A stretch of DNA of 64,000 nucleotides from Pseudomonadales bacterium (GTDB lineage: Bacteria > Pseudomonadota > Gammaproteobacteria > Pseudomonadales > Halieaceae), in contig JACKNO010000004.1 in assembly GCA_024234815.1 (NCBI GenBank), forward strand, positions 434,001 through 498,000, written 5' to 3'. Positions within the stretch are counted from its first letter, which is position 1, and each line of letters opens with the position of its first letter. Under the pieces are notes generated by a model. That model did not search any database. It saw only the letters and a list, made by a program, of their open reading frames with translations, and was not told the origin of the DNA. Below, piece by piece: positions 1-9,520 of the stretch. Both the position numbers and the translations under genes were made by a program.

Positions 1-713
1 ATCCCCGAAAGGCGATTGCGGTAGGTGTCGAGAAAAAAGCGGCCAATGCCCATGCCGACACCCAGCCGGTAGTTCAGGTCCAGTTCGTCATTCTGCTCGT
101 AAGTTCCGAATGTCGCGCTAAATACCCCGGGGCGTTTAGTCCATACGGCGCGGTTCAGTTCAATTTTGGAACTGCTGGTTGAGTCGTCGTCCGAGTCGGT
201 CAAGTTAACGCGGCCATCCAGAGTGTTGCGACCTTTTTCATTTTCGTAGCTGACGTTGCCGTTGAAGCTGGTCTGGGCGAGGGAATTTGCCCGTGTGTAG
301 GCATAGCCAGCCGAGAAATAGGCATCAATCCGGTCGATAACCTTGCTCTCGATAGGCCGCATTCGCACCAGGTCCAGCCACTCGATTTCCATGTCCTGCC
401 CGAGTTCGGCCACGATAAGCTGCCCCGGGCGCGAGGGTTTTTCAACCGAGCCGAAATGGCGGGCGCCGTTGCTGAGCTGGAATTCGTAATAGTATTTACT
501 GTCTATCCGGGCGATTTCCTGCCACTCGATGCTGATTGTCCCCATGGAGTCGGTGCCCAGTTTCAGGATGCCGCCGTCGAGTTCCTTGATTTCCCCGGTG
601 ATGCGGTCACCGTTGTACAGAATCACGGTGTCGGTCTTGGGATGCGCCAGCACGTCGGCGCCGGGCAGGAATAGCAGTGCGAACACCAGGGCGAAGTGTT
701 TTCTCAGATTCAC
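1..713 (-). CDS. DUF481 (YdiY-like) outer-membrane protein, 3' end cut by window edge
   Basis: The first 237 or so residues read through to the window edge. A signal peptide covers about residues 1-23, ending in the VLA region. Next comes a domain with the pattern LYNGDRITGEIK and IEWQEIARID, typical of the N-terminal part of DUF481 proteins, then the start of a beta-strand-rich salt-induced outer-membrane barrel (alternating aromatic strands such as YFSAGYAYTRA). The start is GTG at 713, six bases after an AGGAG ribosome site. Family members are outer-membrane proteins of unknown function. The gene is divergent from the sensor kinase at 867. The rest of the barrel lies outside the window. 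Confidence 0.8.
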   Translation of the reverse strand, partial: MNLRKHFALVFALLFLPGADVLAHPKTDTVILYNGDRITGEIKELDGGILKLGTDSMGTISIEWQEIARIDSKYYYEFQLSNGARHFGSVEKPSRPGQLIVAELGQDMEIEWLDLVRMRPIESKVIDRIDAYFSAGYAYTRANSLAQTSFNGNVSYENEKGRNTLDGRVNLTDSDDDSTSSSKIELNRAVWTKRPGVFSATFGTYEQNDELDLNYRLGVGMGIGRFFLDTYRNRLSG

Positions 714-866
714 GCGAAGCTCCTTTCGGGGCAATTCAGTAGGTAATTTTGTGAGTGGGATGATAAAGGATTTGCACGGGAATTGTGCGTAAGGCCCGGA
801 GGAATTCTCAGCAATCAGGTTCCCGTGCTATGCTGCCCGATCCTCCAGCGAGGCCATACACAACCG

Positions 867-3800
867 ATGGTGTCACCCTCAAATCTCCTCAGCCTTGCGC
901 TGCTTTATGTCTGTATTCTTTTCGCAGTGGCCTGGTATGCGGACCGCGTGTCATTGCAGGCCGCCGCCGGAGGCGGTTCGGGCCAGAGCATAAAGCTGTT
1001 GGGTGTTTCGTTGCGGGCATCGCGGGTACGCGGTGTTGTCTATGCTCTTTCCCTCGCGGTCTACTGCAGCTCCTGGACGTTCTACGGTGCCGTTGGCAGC
1101 GCTACAACATCGGCCTGGAGCCATGCGCCGATATATCTCGGGCCCATACTGCTGTTCGCTTTCGGGTGGCCGCTTATCCGGCGCCTGCTGGCGGTCGGCG
1201 AACGCCATCGGGTCACGTCCATTGCCGACTACATCGGGGCGCGCTACGGAAAGCGCCAACCGCTGGCGATACTGGTTACCATGGTGGCCACCGCCGCGGT
1301 CCTGCCGTACATCGCCTTGCAGTTCAAGGCGCTGGCGCAGGCGTGGACGATCGTCGGCGGTACTGCCCAGGAGGTAGAGGCCATAGGTGGCGATACCGCC
1401 TTGCTCGTCGCCATTATCCTGGCGGTGTTCTCTATCCTTTTCGGAACCCGGCGGCTGGATGGCCGGGAGCGACATCAGGGCATGATGACGGCTGTGGCGG
1501 TCGAGTCGGTGGTAAAGCTGCTGGCGTTTATCGCAGTGGCGGTGCTGGCCCTGTCATACCTTTCGAGTATTCCGGCTGCCGACATTGTGGGGCGCGGCGG
1601 TGAAGCTCTCGGGGAAGTGTCCCTGTCAGCGGATTTCTTTGCCCGCACCCTCATCAGTGCGCTGGCCGTGTTGTGCTTGCCGCGGCAATTCCACGCCATG
1701 GTGGTCGAGGCGCGCGAGGATGCGGATACCGGAATGGCGCGGTGGATCTTTCCCCTCTACCTGGGCTTGTTCATGCTGCTGGTATTGCCCATCAGTATCG
1801 CCGGCGCACAGTTACTCGGGGGCGTCGGTAATCCAGACGTGTATGTGCAGCTGCTGCCAATCGCCCTGGACTCCAGGTGGGTAACGGTTGCTGCTTTTAT
1901 CGGAGGAATTTCCGCCGCAACCGGCATGGTCATTGTGGCAACGGTCAGCCTGGCGATCATGATCACCAATGAAGTGATTGCGCCGATTGTCATGCGGCTC
2001 AATGCGGACTCGCCCTCGGCCGTACTCAAGCTGGGCGACAGCCTGAGGCGAATTCGCCAGTTCACAATTGCGGGAATCCTGTTGGCATCCTGGTTGGTTA
2101 CCCGGCAGATCATGGGCATACCCTGGCTGGCCCAGATCGGCTTTATCTCTTTTCTGGCGGCAGCGCAGCTTGCACCAGCTCTCATAGCGGGTCTTTACTG
2201 GCGCCGGGCGCACGGTGTGGGTGTGATAGTCGGTTTGTTGGCCGGCCTGTTCATCTGGTTTTACTGTCTGGTGCTACCCGCTGTTCTGGCGGCGGACAGC
2301 GAGCTTTTGCTGCACGGTCCGCTGGGCATCTCCTGGTTGGCCCCCACAAACCTGCTTGGAGTTTCGAGCGAGCATCGACTGGCCTACGCCACGACCTGGA
2401 GCCTGGGCCTGAATATCCTGGCGCTGGCAGGCCTGTCGCTGTTGCTGCGTCCTTCCCAGGCAGATGTTCGCCAGGCCCGCCTTTTCACCGACGAGTCGCC
2501 GGGTTCTGCTGGCGCTGACGATATCGACTACCAGTTGAGCCTGATTCGGGTCAGCCAGCTGCAGGCACTGTTACCCCCCTTCATGGAGCAGGAGGAACTG
2601 CGGCAGATGTGGCTTCAGTTCGAGGTGACATACCAGCAGCGCCTGCTCCCCGGCGACCGCGCTCCCGGCTTCGTGGTAAACCAGGTCGAAGCGGTGCTGG
2701 CTCGTATTATCGGCACCACGTCCGCCCACCAGGCGATGGAGCAACTCGAGAACAGCCAGCAATTGGCATACAGCGATCTTGCGAGCATGGTCAGCGACGC
2801 CAGCAAATTGCACACATTTAACCGGGAGCTGCTGCAGACCACGGTGGAAAGCCTTGTGCAGGGCGTCTCGGTAGTGGACAGGGAGTTGCGGCTGGTCGCC
2901 TGGAACAAGCGGTACGAGGAGATTTTTCACTATCCCGAGCGCTTTCTTTATGTGGGCTGCCCGATCGAACGGGTGTACCGCTTCAATGCGGAGCGCGGAT
3001 TCCTTGGAAGCGGGGCCGAAAACCTGGAGGATGAAATCAGCAAGCGCCTGGGGTGGTTGCGAGAGGGCAACGCCTATCGACTGGAGCGCAGCCTGCCTGA
3101 CGGCACGGTCATCGATATTCGCGGCACGCCGCTGCCCCATGGTGGTTTTGTCTCCACCTACATCGACATTACGGATTTCCGGGAGGTGGTTGCCCAGCTC
3201 GAAGAGGCCAAGATCGAACTGGAAGCCAAGGTGGCTTCGGGCAGCCAGACGCTCAGTGAAACCAATGCCCGGCTGCGCCAGGAGAACAGGCTTCGCGCCC
3301 AGGTGGAGTCGCAGTTGCGCGAAGCGCATCTGGGCAGGACGCGGTTTATGTCGGCGACCAGTCATGACCTGTTGCAGCCCATCAATGCGGCACGACTGTT
3401 TACGGCGGCACTCAAGCCGCAGCTGGCAGGCGATGTAAACGCGGGTACCCTGCGCACCGTAGAGCAGATTGATCAGTCCCTGCAGCGGGCGGAGGATTTG
3501 ATCGCGGAACTGCGTGAAATCGCGCGCCTGGACTCGGGCCGGCAGATGCCGCGCCGCAGTCATTTTCCAGCCAGCCAGATGTTCAATGCGCTGGCGCAGG
3601 AGTTTGAGCCATCGGCTCTATTGCACGGTCTTGAGTTGCGGGTTGTCGCCTGCGACGTGTGGCTTTACTCCGACCGGGGGTTGCTGTACCGGATGCTGCA
3701 AAACCTCCTTGCCAACGCCCTCAAGTACACCGCCACGGGGAGAGTGGTGCTGGGAATACGACGCCGTCCCCAGGGGGCCGAAATCCAGGTGTGGGATACG

Positions 3801-4433
3801 GGTCCCGGTATCGCCGAGCGCGACCAGGAGCGCATTTTTCACGAGTTCGAGCGCCTGCCCCGCCAGTCCGGGCAGAGCGACGAGGGGCTGGGCCTGGGTC
3901 TTGCCATCGTGCAGCGCTGCGCGGAATTGCTGGGCCACAAGCTGCGCCTGCACTCCACTTTGGGTCGGGGCACAATGTTCTCGGTCACGGTGACCTGGGG
4001 GCACGCCCAGGCGGAAGTTCAGGGACCCGGCGAGGAAGCTCCTGGGCCCGACCTGGAAGGCCTGCGGGTACTGTGCCTGGACAATGACCCGATGATTCTC
4101 GAAGGTATGGAACAATTACTGGTGACCATGGGCGCCGTGGTGACCAAGGCCAGCGACCGGGTACAGGCGCTTGAGCGCCTGGCGGAGCGCCCCGACATTG
4201 TGCTGGCGGACTATCACCTCGACGATAGCGATACCGGCCTGGCGATCATGTTGGCGGCGCGACAGGGCGTCGCCAGCGATATACCCTGCATTATTATCAG
4301 CGCTGATGACAGCGACGTGATACGCGACCGGGCGCGAGCGGCGGGCTTTCGCTTTCTCTCAAAACCCGTGAACCCGAATCGCCTGCGCGCACTGGTGCTG
4401 GCGCTCGTGCGGCAACAGGAGCAAAGAGACTAG
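867..4433 (+). CDS. Hybrid sensor histidine kinase with SLC5-type transporter domain (CrbS/MxtR-like)
   Basis: The protein has 1188 residues. About residues 1-500 form a multi-pass sodium:solute-symporter-like membrane domain. A STAC-type linker follows at about 535-650, then a PAS domain at about 690-800 and a coiled coil. The dimerisation domain carries the phospho-acceptor His833 in SHDLLQP, and the ATPase domain has LLANALKYT, DTGPGI (Asp977) and GLGLGLAIV. A C-terminal receiver has acceptor Asp1115 in VLADYHL and a conserved SKP. This architecture is that of CrbS/MxtR kinases, which control acetate use with a NarL-type partner; such a regulator lies at 15896. I start at ATG 867 because the membrane domain begins there, although an in-frame start exists further upstream. 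The 3' end overlaps the convergent AraC gene by 4 bp. Confidence 0.85.
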   Translation: MVSPSNLLSLALLYVCILFAVAWYADRVSLQAAAGGGSGQSIKLLGVSLRASRVRGVVYALSLAVYCSSWTFYGAVGSATTSAWSHAPIYLGPILLFAFGWPLIRRLLAVGERHRVTSIADYIGARYGKRQPLAILVTMVATAAVLPYIALQFKALAQAWTIVGGTAQEVEAIGGDTALLVAIILAVFSILFGTRRLDGRERHQGMMTAVAVESVVKLLAFIAVAVLALSYLSSIPAADIVGRGGEALGEVSLSADFFARTLISALAVLCLPRQFHAMVVEAREDADTGMARWIFPLYLGLFMLLVLPISIAGAQLLGGVGNPDVYVQLLPIALDSRWVTVAAFIGGISAATGMVIVATVSLAIMITNEVIAPIVMRLNADSPSAVLKLGDSLRRIRQFTIAGILLASWLVTRQIMGIPWLAQIGFISFLAAAQLAPALIAGLYWRRAHGVGVIVGLLAGLFIWFYCLVLPAVLAADSELLLHGPLGISWLAPTNLLGVSSEHRLAYATTWSLGLNILALAGLSLLLRPSQADVRQARLFTDESPGSAGADDIDYQLSLIRVSQLQALLPPFMEQEELRQMWLQFEVTYQQRLLPGDRAPGFVVNQVEAVLARIIGTTSAHQAMEQLENSQQLAYSDLASMVSDASKLHTFNRELLQTTVESLVQGVSVVDRELRLVAWNKRYEEIFHYPERFLYVGCPIERVYRFNAERGFLGSGAENLEDEISKRLGWLREGNAYRLERSLPDGTVIDIRGTPLPHGGFVSTYIDITDFREVVAQLEEAKIELEAKVASGSQTLSETNARLRQENRLRAQVESQLREAHLGRTRFMSATSHDLLQPINAARLFTAALKPQLAGDVNAGTLRTVEQIDQSLQRAEDLIAELREIARLDSGRQMPRRSHFPASQMFNALAQEFEPSALLHGLELRVVACDVWLYSDRGLLYRMLQNLLANALKYTATGRVVLGIRRRPQGAEIQVWDTGPGIAERDQERIFHEFERLPRQSGQSDEGLGLGLAIVQRCAELLGHKLRLHSTLGRGTMFSVTVTWGHAQAEVQGPGEEAPGPDLEGLRVLCLDNDPMILEGMEQLLVTMGAVVTKASDRVQALERLAERPDIVLADYHLDDSDTGLAIMLAARQGVASDIPCIIISADDSDVIRDRARAAGFRFLSKPVNPNRLRALVLALVRQQEQRD

Positions 4434-5338
4434 CCCGCGCGCTTGGCGGGTGCCGGCGTCGTGGATATGTGCCTGCGGTACTCGGCCGGTGTACAGGCGT
4501 GGGCGGCGCGAAAACAGGCGGTGAAATGACTCTGGCTGCTGAATCCGCATGCGTCCGCAATCTGCACCAGGGGCATGGTCGTGGTGGATAGCAGGTTGCG
4601 CCCCTGTTCCAGCCTGGCGGCGAGCACATACCGATGGGGTGGACTGCCGGTCGCTTCTTGGAACAGACGGCGAAAGTGCGCCACGCTGACTTCGGCTATG
4701 GCGGCGAGTGCGGCCACGCTGAGATCCCCGCCCAGGTGATCACGAATATGTGCCAGTACCGCCTGCAGCCGGGAAAAGTGTACGTGACGAGGGTTGAAGC
4801 CACCGGTTTCGGGCGTGGTGAGAACGCGGTATACCTGCTCCAGCAGCACGGGCGCAAGCATTGTCATGAATCGTTCATCCCGAACTCGACCCTTGTGCAA
4901 CTCTTTCACTATTTGCAGGGAAAGAGCACTGACCAGTGCATCACTGAAGGATACCGGCTCCCGGGCCTTGCGCGTCAACAGCCGCAATTGTTCGCTCATC
5001 CCCACCGTGTGATCGGGGAAGTAAAACACCGCGAAGTCCACGGTGCCCGCATAGTGCCAGTGGGTGGAGCAGTGGGAGGGGACAAGCAGTGATCGATTTG
5101 GCAGGCTGGTGCTGCGCCAGGCCCCAGTTTCACCCTCCCGCACCCTGGCTCCCCCGAACTGGGTCACCAGTGCCGGGTTATGGTCGCCGGAAACGGTACG
5201 CTCTATGCCCCTGAACAGGTAATGCTCCAGGTACAGTCCCGGCGCCCCGGGGCCCGCACCGCCCACAAACCCTTCCGCCAGCGGCAAAGTGCCCAGTTCG
5301 CTGCGAACCTTCAGCCAGCTTTTCATACGGATCACCAT
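4430..5338 (-). CDS. AraC-family transcriptional regulator
   Basis: This is a 302-residue DNA-binding regulator. The C-terminal 100 residues (about 195-292) form two helix-turn-helix motifs of the AraC type: LSVAALAAIAEVSVAHFRRLF and the signature region around QIADACGFSSQSHFTACFR. The N-terminal 170 residues resemble the AraC ligand-binding regions (AraC_binding_2 style) that sense small molecules. It is divergent from the catabolic cluster that begins at 5456, with 117 bp between the starts, so it is the likely regulator of that cluster. The effector is unknown. Its last bases overlap the sensor-kinase stop on the other strand. Confidence 0.85.
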   Translation of the reverse strand: MVIRMKSWLKVRSELGTLPLAEGFVGGAGPGAPGLYLEHYLFRGIERTVSGDHNPALVTQFGGARVREGETGAWRSTSLPNRSLLVPSHCSTHWHYAGTVDFAVFYFPDHTVGMSEQLRLLTRKAREPVSFSDALVSALSLQIVKELHKGRVRDERFMTMLAPVLLEQVYRVLTTPETGGFNPRHVHFSRLQAVLAHIRDHLGGDLSVAALAAIAEVSVAHFRRLFQEATGSPPHRYVLAARLEQGRNLLSTTTMPLVQIADACGFSSQSHFTACFRAAHACTPAEYRRHISTTPAPAKRAG

Positions 5339-5381
5339 GAGCGAATTTTGATAAATATACGCTCAGTTTCTGCAAGATGTA

Positions 5382-5411
5382 AGGGCTTCCCGGGGACTAC
5401 AGTAAAGCCCT
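5382..5411. promoter_or_regulatory. Inverted repeat between AraC regulator and acyl-CoA dehydrogenase
   Basis: AGGGCTT at 5382-5388 and AAGCCCT at 5405-5411 form perfect 7-bp arms with a 16-bp spacer, in the divergent intergenic region 45-74 bp upstream of the dehydrogenase start. It could be an operator for the AraC protein or a leader hairpin. AraC proteins more often use direct repeats, so the assignment is tentative. Confidence 0.3.
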
Positions 5412-5455
5412 GTTGCAAACTGCCGATAGCATCGCGACCGCCGGAGAGAACAACC

Positions 5456-6739
5456 ATGCTCAAACTGAAACCCGAGTTAACCCTGCCCACTGTCGGCCCC
5501 ACCGGTTTTGAGCCCCCGATGAGCGAAGAGGAAACCGCAATTCAGGGCATCGTCCACCAGTTCGCAAAAAACGTACTGCGCCCCGTCGGCGCCGAGCTCG
5601 ACAGGATGACCGCTGAGGAAGTCTGCGCGCCGGGTTCACCTTTCTGGTCAGTATTTGAGGAATCCGCGAAGCTGGGTCTGGAGCCTGACTTTTTCAAGCA
5701 GTTTGAGCCGGAAGTAGGGATTCGCCTGGAGTCCATCATTGGCGAGGAAATGGGTTGGGGTGATGCCGGTCTCGGTGTGTCGCTTGGAGCGGCGACCTTT
5801 CCCCTGCAGATGGCGATCGCGGCCGACAACCAGGAATTGATAGAGCTGTGTACCGGCAAGATCGGCTGCTGGATGATTACCCATCCTGATAAGGGCAGCG
5901 ATGTGCAGGTCTTCGACATGAAGCGGGAGTGGCAGCCTGGCCAGCAGGGCAACAAAGGCAATATGACGGCAAAAGTGGGCAGGGATGAACTCGTTATCAA
6001 TGGCCAGTGCTCAGCCTGGGTTTCCAATGGGGCGGTAGCCCAGGTGGCGCTGGCCTACCTCGGGGCCGACTATGGCAATGGCTACTTTGGCAAGGACGGC
6101 CTGCCCAATGGAGTTGCCGCCATTGTCCCGCTGGATCTTCCCGGTGTCTCCCGCGGCAAACCGCTGGACAAGATAGGACAGCGGGCCCTGCCGCAGGGAG
6201 AGATTTATTTCGACAATGTGAAATTGCCCATCCGCTTCGCCGTGGGTCTCGGCGACGAATACTACGGCAATCTCGGTTCCGCCTGGTCCTACGCCGGCAC
6301 CCACATGGCGCAGACCATGACCGGACTCGCGCGGGCCGCGTTTGAACTGGCCCTGCAGTACTGCCACGAGCGCAAGCAGGGCGGCCAGGCACTGATCGAA
6401 CACCAGCTGACCCGGTACCGCCTCGGCGATATGTACCGCCGGGTGGAACTGTGTCGTTCGGTGGCTCGCCGGAGCCTGGCCTACGCCCGATTGACGCCGG
6501 CCGGTCATCCCTACGCAACCGCGGCTGGCAAGGTCACCGTCACCGAGGAGGCGATGAAAGTCGCCACCGAGGCGCTCCAGCTCTTCGGTGGAGCCGGTAC
6601 CTCGCGCGAATACCCGATTGAGCGACTGTTCCGGGATGCGCGCGCCGCCCAGATTGAGGATGGCGAGAATTACATACTCACAATGCGCCTCGGGCTGCTG
6701 TGCCAGCAACTCTACGCGGAAGGCTGGACCCAGAACTGA
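5456..6739 (+). CDS. Acyl-CoA dehydrogenase
   Basis: This 427-residue flavoenzyme is predicted to desaturate an acyl-CoA at the alpha-beta bond and pass electrons to ETF. The C-terminal family signature is clear (ALQLFGGAGTSREYPIERLFRDARAAQIEDG). ATG 5456 fits the family's usual length and N-terminus; a longer open frame upstream runs into the divergent promoter. Where classical enzymes have QIYEG with the catalytic Glu, this one has QIEDG, so the base would be Asp or shifted by one residue. This may mark a subgroup. It is the first gene of the co-directional cluster ending near 14821. The substrate is unknown. Confidence 0.85.
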   Translation: MLKLKPELTLPTVGPTGFEPPMSEEETAIQGIVHQFAKNVLRPVGAELDRMTAEEVCAPGSPFWSVFEESAKLGLEPDFFKQFEPEVGIRLESIIGEEMGWGDAGLGVSLGAATFPLQMAIAADNQELIELCTGKIGCWMITHPDKGSDVQVFDMKREWQPGQQGNKGNMTAKVGRDELVINGQCSAWVSNGAVAQVALAYLGADYGNGYFGKDGLPNGVAAIVPLDLPGVSRGKPLDKIGQRALPQGEIYFDNVKLPIRFAVGLGDEYYGNLGSAWSYAGTHMAQTMTGLARAAFELALQYCHERKQGGQALIEHQLTRYRLGDMYRRVELCRSVARRSLAYARLTPAGHPYATAAGKVTVTEEAMKVATEALQLFGGAGTSREYPIERLFRDARAAQIEDGENYILTMRLGLLCQQLYAEGWTQN

Positions 6740-6807
6740 CCAATACAGATATCCAATTTTCATAAGCCGTCCACCAGGGCGGACCCAGACATAACAGGAG
6801 AAATACT

Positions 6808-7941
6808 ATGGCCAAGTACCCAGTCGTCGTCTATGGAGCGAGCGGATACACCGGTATGCTTATCATGGACTGGTTGATCGACCAGAACATTCCGTTCACC
6901 GCGGTTGCGCGTGATGCGAAGCGTGTCAAGGAGATGATGGCGCAGCGCGTTGTGCGCCTGGAGTCGGCAAGCTACGAAGTGATCGAAGCCGAACATTCGG
7001 TCAAGTCGCTTACCAAGGCTTTCAAGGGCGCGAAGGTGGTCTGCAACACCGTCGGCCCTTTCGTAAAATATGGTCTCACCACTGTAGAAGCCGCACTCAA
7101 TGCCGGTTGCCATCACCTGGACACCACTGGTGAGCAGTCCTACATCCGCGCAGTACGCGACCAGTTCGGTGAGTTATATCAGCAGGCAGGCCTGTTGGTT
7201 TCGCCATCGCTCGCTTATATGTATACCTACTCGGAAATCGCCGCCGAACTGGCCTTGGAGCACCCGGGCATTGATGCCCTGCAGACCACCGCCCTGTGTC
7301 GCGGTCCGCGCGGTGGCGCGGCCGGTATTACCGTGGGTTCTACCGCCTCGATATTTGAAATGTATCGCTCCGAACAGTGCTATCTCTGGGAGAAGCAATT
7401 GGTACCCCATCCCGCGGGTAAGTTCTATAGCATCAATTCACGGGACTTCATGGACCCGGTCTTCGCCTTGCCCTGGGGCGGTACCTCACTGCCCGTGTAT
7501 TTCCAGAACGATCCGAGGGTGCGCAGCTGTGAATCCTGTGTCGGTTTTTACGACAATGACGCAATGAAACTGGTGCACAGCCTCGGTGAAAAGTGGGAAG
7601 CCGAATACAAGCTGCTGCCTGTCGAACAGCAGGATGAAGTGCTCAGGCAAATTACCGAGTCGACCACGCCCAGCATGCCGCCGCGCGAGCGTACGACACT
7701 GGTTCGAACCGTGGATACCGCTATCGGGCGCGGGGTGCTGTCCGCGGTGCGCGCGACGGTATACGGTACCACCGCTTACATCGCCACCGGCGCGCTGCAA
7801 ACCGCTGGCGTAATCAAGTTGCTCGATGGAGACACCAACAAGGTCGGATTCGCCTCCGGTTCCAAGGCCTTTGGCCATCGCTACCTGTTGGGTTTCCTGG
7901 AGGAGCGCGGCCTGGCGCGTGCCAGCGTCAGCGAACTGTAG
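6808..7941 (+). CDS. Saccharopine-dehydrogenase-like NAD(P)-binding protein (DUF5938-like)
   Basis: The protein has 377 residues and an N-terminal Rossmann motif VVYGASGYTG at residues 6-15, followed by the region TVGPFVKYG...CHHLDTTGE. That pattern is typical of saccharopine dehydrogenase-like and trans-acting enoyl reductase proteins. The later part matches no enzyme I can name with confidence; the overall layout recalls DUF5938 proteins. A good ribosome site (AGGAG) precedes ATG 6808. Its position between an acyl-CoA dehydrogenase and an acyl-CoA ligase suggests a redox step on a CoA-linked or carboxylic intermediate. The activity is not established. Confidence 0.7.
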   Translation: MAKYPVVVYGASGYTGMLIMDWLIDQNIPFTAVARDAKRVKEMMAQRVVRLESASYEVIEAEHSVKSLTKAFKGAKVVCNTVGPFVKYGLTTVEAALNAGCHHLDTTGEQSYIRAVRDQFGELYQQAGLLVSPSLAYMYTYSEIAAELALEHPGIDALQTTALCRGPRGGAAGITVGSTASIFEMYRSEQCYLWEKQLVPHPAGKFYSINSRDFMDPVFALPWGGTSLPVYFQNDPRVRSCESCVGFYDNDAMKLVHSLGEKWEAEYKLLPVEQQDEVLRQITESTTPSMPPRERTTLVRTVDTAIGRGVLSAVRATVYGTTAYIATGALQTAGVIKLLDGDTNKVGFASGSKAFGHRYLLGFLEERGLARASVSEL

Positions 7942-7963
7942 GGCCTGGCCTGAGGAGGTAAAC

Positions 7964-9520
7964 GTGGCAATCATTGATTTTTATGACCGCGGCTGGGGTA
8001 TAAACCCGGACGGCATCGCCTACATCCAGGGTGAGCGCGCTTACAGTTTTAGCGAGGTGGGGGAGCTGTCCTGCCGTATAGCCAATCGCTTGCTGGCTCT
8101 TGGTTTACCTCGGCAAACGAAGGGAGCGATATGGGCGGGCAATGATGTTACAGCCTGGGCATGTACCCTCGGGTTATGGCGCGCCAATATGACCTGGATA
8201 CCGGTCAATGCGCGCAATTCAGCGCAGGAAAACCACTACATTCTCGACGCTTTCGACTGCGAGCTCATGTTCTACCACAGCGCATTCGAAGCGGTGATTG
8301 CCGAGCTGCGACCGACGCTGCCGAAGGTGCTGCACTGGATATGTATCGATGCGGACGCCGCCGGCGCGCCGTCGTTGGATAGCTGGATCGCCGGGACCGC
8401 CAGCTCCCGACCGGATGTCGATTACGATATGGACGATATGGTCATGCTTTCGCCCACCGGCGGTACCACCGGTATGCCCAAGGGCGTGATGAACACTCAT
8501 CGCAGCTTGCAGACTTTTATCGCGCATTTCATGCTCGCGTGTCCCTATGGCGCGGGTGATCCGCCGGTGAATCTCGCCGCGGCGCCGATGACCCACACCG
8601 CCGGTCTGCTTGCGGTTCCCTGCACGGCGCAGGGGGGCACGGTGGTCGTGGTGACAAAGCCCGATCCGGCACTTATTTTCGATGCCATCGCAAAACACCG
8701 GGTCACGGAGTTTTTTCTGCCGCCCACCGTGATCTACAAATTGCTGGAGATACCCGGCATCGAGAAAATCGACATGTCCAGCGTCAGGTACCTGATGTAT
8801 GGCGCGGCGCCAATGTCGGTGGAGAAGCTTAAAAAGGCTATCGCCCTGTGGGGTCCGATCATGGCCGGCGGCTATGGCCAGACGGAAGCACCGGCGAGCA
8901 TTTCCAATTTGCCGCCTGACCACCATTTTGTCGATGGCGCGCTGGCACCCGACGGACGCTTGTCCTCTGTGGGGCGGCCCAACCCCCTGATCCGGGTGGA
9001 AATGATGAACGATGCCAACGAAATCCTTGCACGCGGCGAGACGGGTGAGATCTGCGTTCGCGGCGATCTGGTCATGAAGGGTTACTACAAGCAGCCTGAC
9101 AAGACCGCGGAGACCATTGTCGACGGCTGGTTGCATACGGGGGATGTCGGGCATATCGACGCCGAGGGTTACCTGCATATTACCGACCGCAAAAAGGACA
9201 TGATCATTTCCGGCGGTTTCAATGTGTACCCCAGTGAAGTCGAGCAGGTGATCTGGAGCCATCCCGCGGTACAGGATTGCGCGGTGATCGGCGTACCTGA
9301 CGAAAAATGGGGCGAGGCCGTTAAAGCGGTGATAGAACTCAATCCGGGCCAAACCGTGACCGCCGAGGAAATCATCGACCTGTGCAAGAACAAGCTCGGT
9401 AGCGTGATGGCTCCCAAGACGGTGGATGTCATCGCGTCGCTGCCGCGCAGCACGGTGGGAAAGGTGCTTAAAAAGGAGCTGCGCGAGCAGTACTGGCAAA
9501 ATAGCGACCGCAAGGTCTGA
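7964..9520 (+). CDS. Acyl-CoA synthetase (AMP-forming ligase)
   Basis: This 518-residue ANL-superfamily enzyme activates a carboxylic acid with ATP and CoA through an acyl-adenylate. Core motifs are all present: the P-loop-like SPTGGTTGMPKG, the GGYGQTE motif, GWLHTGDVGHID, the hinge DRKKDMIISGGFNVYPSEVE, and the catalytic lysine in STVGKVLKKELR. I chose GTG 7964 because an AGGAGGT ribosome site precedes it and the N-terminus matches the family; the upstream frame overlaps the previous gene. The stop is followed directly by the thiolase ATG, which suggests translational coupling. The acid substrate cannot be read from the sequence. Confidence 0.9.
   Translation: MAIIDFYDRGWGINPDGIAYIQGERAYSFSEVGELSCRIANRLLALGLPRQTKGAIWAGNDVTAWACTLGLWRANMTWIPVNARNSAQENHYILDAFDCELMFYHSAFEAVIAELRPTLPKVLHWICIDADAAGAPSLDSWIAGTASSRPDVDYDMDDMVMLSPTGGTTGMPKGVMNTHRSLQTFIAHFMLACPYGAGDPPVNLAAAPMTHTAGLLAVPCTAQGGTVVVVTKPDPALIFDAIAKHRVTEFFLPPTVIYKLLEIPGIEKIDMSSVRYLMYGAAPMSVEKLKKAIALWGPIMAGGYGQTEAPASISNLPPDHHFVDGALAPDGRLSSVGRPNPLIRVEMMNDANEILARGETGEICVRGDLVMKGYYKQPDKTAETIVDGWLHTGDVGHIDAEGYLHITDRKKDMIISGGFNVYPSEVEQVIWSHPAVQDCAVIGVPDEKWGEAVKAVIELNPGQTVTAEEIIDLCKNKLGSVMAPKTVDVIASLPRSTVGKVLKKELREQYWQNSDRKV

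Noticed and set aside
2571..3563. Long open frame on the minus strand inside the sensor kinase
   Set aside because: It lies antisense to a gene with intact PAS and kinase domains, and has no recognisable domain or ribosome site.
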